A stretch of 56,818 bases of DNA from Bog-159 sp035541265 (lineage in GTDB: Bacteria; Acidobacteriota; Terriglobia; Bryobacterales; Bryobacteraceae): positions 1-56,818 of the forward strand of contig DATKNQ010000294.1 in assembly GCA_035541265.1 (NCBI GenBank), in the 5' to 3' direction. This document shows, piece after piece, positions 51,015-56,818 of the stretch. Both the position numbers and the translations under genes were made by a program. Under the pieces are notes generated by a model that was not told the origin of the DNA, did not search any database, and was given only the letters and a program-made list of their open reading frames with translations. Within the stretch, counting starts at the first letter, position 1, and the number at the start of each line of letters is the position of its first letter.

Positions 51015-52139
51015 ATGAAGATCACGAACTGGCACGTGCACACACCCGACCAGCGCTTCCACGTCTTCCTGGAGATCGAGACGGACAACGGTTTGACGGG
51101 CTGGGGCGCCGGGTATTCGTACGGCGGACAACTGGCCGGCGCGCTCGAATGGCTGAAACGTTTCGTCATGAACGAGAACCCGCTCGAGTTCGAGCGCATC
51201 ACCGAGAAGCTGCACCAAACCACGTTCTGGCTTGGCCGCGGCGGGGCCATGACCCACGCCATCAGCGCCGTGAATATTGCGCTGTGGGACCTGGCGGGCA
51301 AGGCGCTCGGCGTGCCGGTCTCGGTGCTGCTCGGCGGCCGCTATCACGAAGCGGTGCCGGCCTACGGATCGGTGCTGTTCGTGCCGGTCGAGACGCTGGC
51401 CGGGCGCATTCACACCATGCGGGAACGCGGCTTCCGCTCTATCAAGCTCGGCTGGGATCCCTTCGGACGGCAGAGCCTGGCTGAAGACGAAAAGCTGATT
51501 CGCCTGGCGCGCCACGCAGCGGGCGATGAAACCAATCTCATGATTGACGCCGGCGGCAGTTATCCGTTCTGGCCGCTGCGCTACAAAGACGCGCTAGAGC
51601 GCGCGCAAATGCTCGCCAACTACGGCGTGTACTGGTTTGAGGAAGCGCTGGCGCCTGACGATATCGAAGGCTATCAGCGGCTGGCCGATGCTTCACCGGT
51701 GAAGATCTCGCATGGCGAAGTGCTGACGCGCCGGCAATCGTTCCTGCCTTACTTCCAGCGGCGCGCGATGGACATCGTGCAGCCGGACGCGACCAAAGTC
51801 GGCGGCTTATCGGAGATGCGCCGCATCGCTTGGATGGCGGCCGAGTATGGGATCGATGTGGTGCCGCACGGATGGAACACCGCGGTGGGTGTGGCCTCCG
51901 ATATCCATTTCGTCGCGAGCCTGGCAAGCCGCTCGTTCGTGGAGTTCAACGTGGGTAACCCGCTGGTGGAGCAGATCACGGGGACGCCGTTCCGGCTCGA
52001 TGAGCACGGCTGCCTGCCGGTGCCTGCGGTGCCGGGACTTGGAATCGAGATCGACCGCGAACACCTGCGACATCTGGCTGACACCGGTTTCGCCAGCGAA
52101 ACGTGGACATGGGACGAGAACAAGGAGTTCGAGGCATGA
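51015..52139 (+). CDS. Mandelate racemase/muconate lactonizing enzyme family (enolase superfamily)
   Basis: 374 residues from ATG 51015; the open frame begins earlier but without homology. Capping domain 1-115 (TDNGLTGWGAGYSYGGQLAG). Barrel: K144 in RSIKLGWDP (catalytic Lys position), metal ligands D178 (LMIDAGGSY), E209 (YWFEEALAP), E235 (ISHGEVLTR), base H285 (VVPHGWN). The pattern K-x-x plus His fits the sugar-acid dehydratase/mandelate racemase subgroups, i.e. abstraction of the proton next to a carboxylate. Substrate likely a hexonate or similar acid; not resolved. Stop overlaps the deacetylase ATG (ATGA), so coupled. Confidence 0.93.
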   Translation: MKITNWHVHTPDQRFHVFLEIETDNGLTGWGAGYSYGGQLAGALEWLKRFVMNENPLEFERITEKLHQTTFWLGRGGAMTHAISAVNIALWDLAGKALGVPVSVLLGGRYHEAVPAYGSVLFVPVETLAGRIHTMRERGFRSIKLGWDPFGRQSLAEDEKLIRLARHAAGDETNLMIDAGGSYPFWPLRYKDALERAQMLANYGVYWFEEALAPDDIEGYQRLADASPVKISHGEVLTRRQSFLPYFQRRAMDIVQPDATKVGGLSEMRRIAWMAAEYGIDVVPHGWNTAVGVASDIHFVASLASRSFVEFNVGNPLVEQITGTPFRLDEHGCLPVPAVPGLGIEIDREHLRHLADTGFASETWTWDENKEFEA

Positions 52140-52873
52140 GCGCCCGGCGTACAAAGCTGGCCACACCGCCGCTGCGGGTGCTGGCCGTTGGCGCGCATCC
52201 CGACGACGTTGAACTGTGCTGCGCCGGAACACTGGCGCGCTGCGCAGAGCGGGGCGATCGCATCATTATCGCGGTTGCCGCCAGAGGCGATTCCGCCTCG
52301 TTCGACTTGAGCGCCGGGGAACTGGTGCGCGTACGCAGCCGTGAGGCGCGCAATGCGGCGCGCGTCATCGGCGCGGAGTTCATCGAGATGGGGCTGTCGG
52401 ACTACGGCATCGACGTCAGGCTCGAGAACAAGAAGCTGTTCGCGGATGTCATCCGGCAGGCGCGCCCGGACGTGATCATCACGCACTATCACACCGAATA
52501 CGGCAGCGATCATAACCACACATTCGTGCTGGTGCGCGATGCGGCGCTGGCCGCCACCGTGCCGAGCGTCCGCACAAACCACGCGGCCCTGAAGCGCCAG
52601 CCGTACATCTTCATGTGGGAGCCGCTGGGCGGATTCGCCTTCATACCGGAGATTTACGTGGACATCACTACCACGATGCGCGCGAAGCAAAAGATGCTGG
52701 CCTGCCATCGCAGCCAGCGGCTCTGGATGGAAAAGCACGGCGGCGTAAATTTCGTGGAATACATCGACGTGGCGGCCCGCTATCGCGGTTTCCAGGCAGG
52801 CGTGCGCTACGCCGAGGGCTTCGTGCCTTTGAAAAACTGGGCGCAGATCGCGCCGCGGCCGTTGCTGCCCTGA
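52136..52873 (+). CDS. PIG-L/LmbE family N-deacetylase
   Basis: 245 residues from the ATG that overlaps the preceding stop. Zinc-site motif HPDD at 21-24 (VGAHPDDVELCCAGTL), second metal region THYHTEYGSDHNHTF, and the strand VILGAEF-like EFIEMGLSDYGI. Family members remove N-acetyl groups from GlcNAc-type sugars or related amides (PIG-L, MshB, BshB, DacB). Alone with a sugar-acid enzyme and an epimerase, this suggests a path for amino-sugar derivatives (inference). 10 bp before the SDR remnant. Confidence 0.92.
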   Translation: MSARRTKLATPPLRVLAVGAHPDDVELCCAGTLARCAERGDRIIIAVAARGDSASFDLSAGELVRVRSREARNAARVIGAEFIEMGLSDYGIDVRLENKKLFADVIRQARPDVIITHYHTEYGSDHNHTFVLVRDAALAATVPSVRTNHAALKRQPYIFMWEPLGGFAFIPEIYVDITTTMRAKQKMLACHRSQRLWMEKHGGVNFVEYIDVAARYRGFQAGVRYAEGFVPLKNWAQIAPRPLLP

Positions 52874-52883
52874 GGATCACGCG

Positions 52884-53042
52884 ATGAGACTCGAAGGAAA
52901 ACGCGCATTGATCGCCGGTGCCGGAACGGGCATCGGCAGGGGCATCGCGCTGGAATTCGCGCGCGAAGGAGCAGCCGTGGCGCTGCATTATTCACCCAGC
53001 GCTACCGGGGCGGAATCCGCGGTCGCGGAGATCCGCACGGCC
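52884..53042 (+). pseudogene. 5' remnant of a short-chain dehydrogenase/reductase gene
   Basis: The first ~53 residues are a classical SDR: MRLEGKRALIAGAGTGIGRG with the TGxxxGxG cofactor loop (AGTGIGRGI) and FAREGAAVALHYSPSA. The match ends at AEIRTAG; beyond this the frame continues seamlessly into reverse-transcriptase sequence. The catalytic N-S-Y-K part of the SDR is absent from the window. GAGGAT precedes the ATG. It is the last member of the MR/deacetylase operon. Confidence 0.85.
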
Positions 53043-53749
53043 GGCGTGATGGAGGACGGAACGGTGAGAGGAACACTGGCGGGAACCCCGCAGGGCGGAG
53101 CGATCTCGTCGTTGCTGGCCAACATTTACCTGAACAAGTTGGATCGGATCTGGGCGGCGAGATGTAGCCAGCTTGGGGTTCTGGTCCGATACGCCGATGA
53201 TCTGGTGGCGATGTGCCGCTCGGCATCGGCAGCGAGGGAAGCGCCTCGGCGGATCGGGCTGGTGATGCGCCGGTTGGGTCTGACGCTGCATCCAGTGAAG
53301 ACGCGGTTGGTGGACTTGAGACGTGGGAAGGAGAGCTTCGTATTCCTGGGATGCACGCTTCGCAAGAAGCGGAGCATCCAGCGCAACCCCCGCTGGCATT
53401 TCATGCAGCGGTGGCCGAGCCCGAAGGCGACGAAGAAACTTCGAGATCGCGTGCGCGAGTTGACCGGCCAGCGGCAGAGCGGGCAGCAAGTGGAGCAGAT
53501 CCTCGCGAAACTGACGCCCGTGCTTCGCGGCTGGGGGAACTATTTCCGGATGGGGAATGCCGACCGGGAGTTCCATAAAATGGACGGCTTTGTGGTGCAG
53601 AGCCTGCGCCGTTGGCAGTACCGCCGGGGCGGGCAACGGCCGACGAAGCGGGCTCCATTTACCGGCCATCCGCTCTACGGGATGGGTCTGCACAGATTGA
53701 TGGGCACGGTGCAATACCCGGCGCAAGCCACACCCCGAAGATCATCGTT

Positions 53750-53782
53750 AAGCCGTGTGCCGGAAAACGGCATGCACGGTTT
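53750..53782 (+). ncRNA. Group II intron domain V
   Basis: AAGCCGTG ... CACGGTTT outer stem, inner TGCCG/CGGCA and a GAAAA loop. This is the conserved catalytic hairpin of group II introns, located inside the last codons of the truncated maturase frame. It confirms that the frame ends at an intron 3' part. Confidence 0.8.
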
Positions 53783-53827
53783 GAAAGGGGAAATTAGAAA
53801 CGGGCTGGCCTAAAGCCAGTACCGCGC

Positions 53828-53833
53828 TAAACT
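53828..53833 (+). promoter_or_regulatory. Possible -10 box, leaderless position, of the glutaminase-like gene
   Basis: TAAACT ends 6 nt before ATG 53840; no Shine-Dalgarno. The box lies in the last bases of the intron remnant, so the intron may supply the promoter. Confidence 0.35.
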
Positions 53834-53839
53834 CTACCA

Positions 53840-55921
53840 ATGAAGCCGTTTCTCTGTTCCGTAGCCATTCTGAATGCGATCTGCGCGGCCACTTTCGCAC
53901 AGAGTGCCGCTCCGGCCGAACGCCCTCCGGCAGTCCCGCTGGTCGCACATGATCCGTACTTCAGCATCTGGTCGATGGCTGACAGGCTGACGGATCAGAA
54001 TACAAAACACTGGACGGGAGCCGAACAGCCCTTAACCGGACTGGTGCGGATTGACGGCTCGACCTATCGATACATGGGCGCCCGGCCACACGAGTTGCCC
54101 CCAATGCCGCAGGTCTCCATGACGCTGCGGCCGATGCACACCGTTTATAGGTTCGAAGCGGCCGGCATCCGGCTGGTGCTCACCTTCTTTTCGCCGGCAT
54201 TTACAGACGACCTCGACTTACTCTCCCGGTCGGTCGCTTACATCAGTTGGGAGATTGCAGCCACGGATGGACAGAAGCACGAAGTGGACGTCTACCTGGA
54301 TGCCGATCCGCTTCTCGCCGTCGATCACGGCCGCCAGGAGGTCGTCTGGAGCCGCACGCGCGCCGGCGCACTCACGGTTCTGAGCGCCGGTTCGCGGGAC
54401 CAGCGTGTGCTGGAGCGTTATGGCGATAACGTGCGAATCGACTGGGGCTATTTGCACCTGGCGGTACCCGATGGCTTTCTGACAGCCATGGCGAGCGCGG
54501 ACGACACCGTGGGGTTGTTTATACGCAGCGGCGGCTTGCCCGCCTCCGACTTATTGGAGATGCCGGCGCAGGCCGGATCTGAGACGGCGGCGCACCTGGC
54601 TCTCGCTTTCAGAGTATCGCCGAGTGGGTCCGAGGTTGTTCGGCGCCACGCCCTTCTCTCGTACACCGAGGAATTCACCGTCGAGTATTTGCATCGAAGG
54701 CTGCGGCCCTACTGGCAGCGGAACGGGCAAACGTCCGCGGAAATGCTGGCGGCCGCGGAAGGGCAGTACGCCGATCTGGAGTCGCGCGGCAGGCGCTTTG
54801 ACGAAGAACTGACTCAAGACCTGGAACACGCCGGGGGCAAGCCTTATGCGCAGTTGGCCACCTTGGCGTATCGGCAGACTCTGGCGGCCCACGGACTCGC
54901 CGCCGATCTGGACGGCACTCCCATGTTGTTCCCCAAAGAGAACTTCAGTAACGGCTGTATCTCCACGGTCGACGTGCTCTATCCGTCCGCTCCATTCTTC
55001 TTGTTCTTCAATCCGGCCTTGCTTGAGGCGCAATTGAAGCCAGTGCTGGAATACGCGGCCCTGCCGCGCTGGAAGTGGCCCTTCGCTCCCCACGATCTGG
55101 GCACCTATCCGCTGGCGAACGGACAAGTGTACGGCGGGGGCGAACGCACCGAAGAAGATCAGATGCCGGTGGAAGAGAGCGGGAATATGCTGATCCTGCT
55201 CGATGCGCTCGGGCGCGGCGAGTCCGATTGGCACCTGGCGCGCGAGTACTGGCCGCAACTGACGAAATGGGCCGAGTACCTGGAAGCCAAAGGGATGGAT
55301 CCGGAGAACCAGCTCAGCACCGATGACTTTGCCGGACACCTGGCTCACAACGCGAATCTGTCAATCAAGGCCATTGAAGGACTGGCTGCATATGCGGACA
55401 TGGCGCGCGCTCTCGGTAAAACGGAACTGGCCGCCCGATACTCCCGGAGCGCCAAAGAAATGGCGGCTAAGTGGGAGCAGATAGCGCTCGATGGCGATCA
55501 CTATAAGCTGGCTTTCGACAAGCCGGGAACATGGAGTCAAAAGTACAACCTGGTGTGGGATCAGCTTCTCGATCTGAAACTATTCCCCGCGAAAGTGCGG
55601 CAAACCGAGTTGTCGTTTTACCTACGGCATCTGAACCTGTACGGGCTGCCGCTGGACAATCGCGCGGAATACACGAAGCTCGACTGGGAACTGTGGACGG
55701 CGACACTCGCGGAGCGTCCGGAACAGTTTGAAGCTCTGATGGCGCCTATTGTGAAATGGGTGAACGAAACGCCGTCGCGCGTGCCATTGACTGACTGGTA
55801 CGACACGAAGACCGGCAGGCAGGAAGGTTTCCAGGCGCGCTCTGTCGTTGGGGGAATCTATATCAAGGCCCTTTCGGACGAACAACTGACCAGGAAGTGG
55901 CGCAATCGCGCGCGGCGGTGA
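53840..55921 (+). CDS. Secreted GtaA-type glutaminase-like protein (DUF4965/DUF5127/DUF1793)
   Basis: 693 residues. Signal peptide 1-20 (MKPFLCSVAILNAICAATFA). Segments of the DUF5127 N-terminal domain: VPLVAHDPYFSIWSMADRLT, KHWTGAEQPLTGLVRIDG, VSMTLRPMHTVYRFEAAG; then the DUF4965 alpha/alpha barrel: AYRQTLAAHGLAADL, NGCISTVDVLYPSAPFFLFF, WKWPFAPHDLGTYPLANGQV, NMLILLDALGRGE, STDDFAGHLAHNANLSIKAI, DWELWTATLA. This matches the family of fungal and Bacteroidetes/Acidobacteria glutaminase A. Homologues hydrolyse glutamine or act on glycans; activity here is unproven. The start of the gene abuts the intron remnant, so its promoter may be inside it. GC content is as in neighbours. Confidence 0.9.
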   Translation: MKPFLCSVAILNAICAATFAQSAAPAERPPAVPLVAHDPYFSIWSMADRLTDQNTKHWTGAEQPLTGLVRIDGSTYRYMGARPHELPPMPQVSMTLRPMHTVYRFEAAGIRLVLTFFSPAFTDDLDLLSRSVAYISWEIAATDGQKHEVDVYLDADPLLAVDHGRQEVVWSRTRAGALTVLSAGSRDQRVLERYGDNVRIDWGYLHLAVPDGFLTAMASADDTVGLFIRSGGLPASDLLEMPAQAGSETAAHLALAFRVSPSGSEVVRRHALLSYTEEFTVEYLHRRLRPYWQRNGQTSAEMLAAAEGQYADLESRGRRFDEELTQDLEHAGGKPYAQLATLAYRQTLAAHGLAADLDGTPMLFPKENFSNGCISTVDVLYPSAPFFLFFNPALLEAQLKPVLEYAALPRWKWPFAPHDLGTYPLANGQVYGGGERTEEDQMPVEESGNMLILLDALGRGESDWHLAREYWPQLTKWAEYLEAKGMDPENQLSTDDFAGHLAHNANLSIKAIEGLAAYADMARALGKTELAARYSRSAKEMAAKWEQIALDGDHYKLAFDKPGTWSQKYNLVWDQLLDLKLFPAKVRQTELSFYLRHLNLYGLPLDNRAEYTKLDWELWTATLAERPEQFEALMAPIVKWVNETPSRVPLTDWYDTKTGRQEGFQARSVVGGIYIKALSDEQLTRKWRNRARR

Positions 55922-56006
55922 AATCACCCGCAGACTCGTTGCAGCCCGGCCCTGTCCGGCGCGAGGCGGTGGCTCCTGTCAGATAATACTTGTTCGAAGG
56001 TTCAAC

Positions 56007-56818
56007 ATGATTCATGCCTCGCCCTCCCAACGCGCCATATGGCATGTCGCCGTGCTGGCCATCTCGAGTATCCTGGCCTGCCGGTTCGCCGCCGCCCAGG
56101 AAGCCGGCGGTTCCGCCCCTGCCAACGGCTGCCAGCCGATGAACTGGACCAACGAACAGGACCATCGCAACATGATGGACCAGCTTGGCATCAAGGTCCT
56201 GCGGCCCGGCGCGGACGGAAATGAAAAGGCGCCCGGCCACGCCAACTACGACGAGTCAAAGGCCAACCCGTTTCCTGATTTGCCTGATGCGCTCACCCTG
56301 AAGAACGGCCGGAAAGTGACGACGGCGGCGCAGTGGTGGAAGCAGCGGCGGCCGGAGATCGTGGAGGATTTTGAGCGCGAAGTGGTCGGCCGCATCCCGG
56401 GCGATGTGCCGGGGGTCACGTGGACTGTGGCCAGCACGGCCAATACCAAGGCCGGCGCGTTCCCGGTCATCGAAAAGCAACTGGTCGGGCACGTCGATAA
56501 CTCGGCGTGCCGGTCCATCGATGTCGATATCCAGATGACGCTGATGTTGCCGGCCAATGCCAAGGGCCCGGTGCCAGTGATGATTATGTTCGGGAGCGCC
56601 GCCTTCCTCAAGCGCATGGCGGAAATCCTCGCCCGCAGGCCGGAGCTGAAGGGGATGCTGGGCACCGATCCGCCCGCCACCGAGCAGTTGATCGCAGCGG
56701 GATGGGGCTACGCGCTGCTCGATCCCGGCAGCATCCAGCCGGATAACGGCGCCGGTCTCACGCAAGGAATCATCGGTCTTACCAATAAAGGGCAGCCGCG
56801 CAAGCCGGACGATTGGGG
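56007..56818 (+). CDS. CE15-like glucuronoyl/acetylxylan esterase, 5' part
   Basis: The frame is open to the window end (270 codons seen). GAAGG lies 6 nt before the ATG. Signal peptide 1-31 (IWHVAVLAISSILACRFAAA). Then the conserved start of the family: GCQPMNWTNEQDHRNMMDQL, ANPFPDLPDALTLKNGRKV, AQWWKQRRPEIVEDFEREVV, GRIPGDVPGVTWTV, VPVMIMFGSAAF (beta strand of the alpha/beta hydrolase), GWGYALLDPGSIQPDNGAGL. The catalytic GxSRxGK serine loop is beyond the window. Likely acts on plant cell-wall esters in the periplasm. It follows the glutaminase gene by 85 bp on the same strand. Confidence 0.85.
   Translation, partial: MIHASPSQRAIWHVAVLAISSILACRFAAAQEAGGSAPANGCQPMNWTNEQDHRNMMDQLGIKVLRPGADGNEKAPGHANYDESKANPFPDLPDALTLKNGRKVTTAAQWWKQRRPEIVEDFEREVVGRIPGDVPGVTWTVASTANTKAGAFPVIEKQLVGHVDNSACRSIDVDIQMTLMLPANAKGPVPVMIMFGSAAFLKRMAEILARRPELKGMLGTDPPATEQLIAAGWGYALLDPGSIQPDNGAGLTQGIIGLTNKGQPRKPDDW

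Larger units (their letters stand above)
53043..53837 (+). mobile_element. 5'-truncated group II intron with reverse transcriptase/maturase C-terminal part
   Basis: Reads, in frame with the SDR remnant, to a stop at 53813. Present are RT block 4-5 (GTPQGGAISSLLANIYLNKL, YADD active site in RYADDLV at residues 103-106 of the chimera), block 7 (FVFLGCTLRKK), and the X/maturase domain (VEQILAKLTPVLRGWGNYFR). No HNH endonuclease follows. The 5' ribozyme and the N-terminal RT part are missing. After the stop codon, or overlapping the end of the frame, domain V is recognisable at 53750-53782 (stem AAGCCGTG/CACGGTTT with a GAAA-type loop), followed by a domain VI-like hairpin (CTGGC-CTAAA-GCCAG) and an end near CTCTACC. 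It is inactive. Confidence 0.85.

Noticed and set aside
48617..52738. Several 300-codon antisense frames over the permease, epimerase and enolase-superfamily genes
   Set aside because: No motifs; each is opposite a well-supported gene.
1..56818. CRISPR arrays, rRNA operons, prophage structural genes, replication origin
   Set aside because: None seen: no regularly spaced short repeats, no rRNA-like segments, no capsid/tail or terminase homology and no DnaA-box cluster.

Overview
The window looks like a chromosomal segment of a GC-rich Acidobacteriota of the Solibacter/Bryobacter kind. This is inferred from the gene types, not from a phylogenetic marker. It carries an Oar-like TonB receptor with an N-terminal carboxypeptidase-regulatory-like domain, a CRTAC1 (FG-GAP + ASPIC/UnbV) protein beside a TPR protein, a PEP-CTERM protein, a GH3 xylosidase, a GtaA-type glutaminase, a CE15-like esterase, Tat-exported oxidoreductases and abundant mobile-element debris.

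Layout. 1-3.2 kb: 3' end of pheS, pheT and a translationally coupled HNH nuclease on the + strand. 3.2-15.7 kb: a minus-strand surface-polysaccharide operon. In transcription order it has a Wzt-type ABC ATPase with a carbohydrate-binding tail, a methyltransferase with a ~150-residue coiled coil, a GT2-GT4 fusion, four GT2 enzymes, a DUF1972 glycosyltransferase and alanine racemase, followed by a YncE-like propeller. A small + strand secreted-protein gene is embedded in it. A good promoter and a 350-nt potentially structured leader (15.67-16.06 kb) precede the operon. 16.0-17.4 kb: ECF sigma / anti-sigma pair. 17.5-18.4 kb: a Clp-N/DinB fusion broken by a frameshift in a C6 tract. 18.4-23.5 kb: secreted TIM-barrel + six FN3 protein and a TPR-hexaheme cytochrome. 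23.4-30.7 kb: small metabolic genes (AhpD-like, sugar isomerase-like, heptose kinase, PEP-CTERM protein, aldehyde dehydrogenase, phosphoribosyltransferase, Gfo/Idh/MocA oxidoreductase). 30.8-33.7 kb: NYN/LOTUS RNA-biology protein, tRNA-Leu(CAG), and a decayed integrase island. 33.7-43 kb: GH3 enzyme, propeller-sensor diguanylate cyclase flanked by two IS110 remnants, CRTAC1 and TPR proteins. 43-48 kb: TonB receptor divergent from a membrane protein. 48.4-52.9 kb: a probable catabolic operon (APC permease, epimerase, enolase-superfamily enzyme, PIG-L deacetylase, SDR), whose SDR is cut by a 5'-truncated group II intron. 53.8-56.8 kb: GtaA-type glutaminase and the start of a CE15-like esterase.

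The most notable things are: (i) a methyltransferase/coiled-coil 'ruler' next to a Wzt with a C-terminal sugar-binding domain, suggesting a WbdD-like chain-length terminator; (ii) a possible switch-like leader RNA in front of that operon; (iii) at least four genes in which a TANNNT -10 box lies exactly 6 nt before the ATG, suggesting leaderless transcription; (iv) clear fossils: tRNA-adjacent integrase, paired IS110 remnants and an in-frame SDR-reverse transcriptase chimera.
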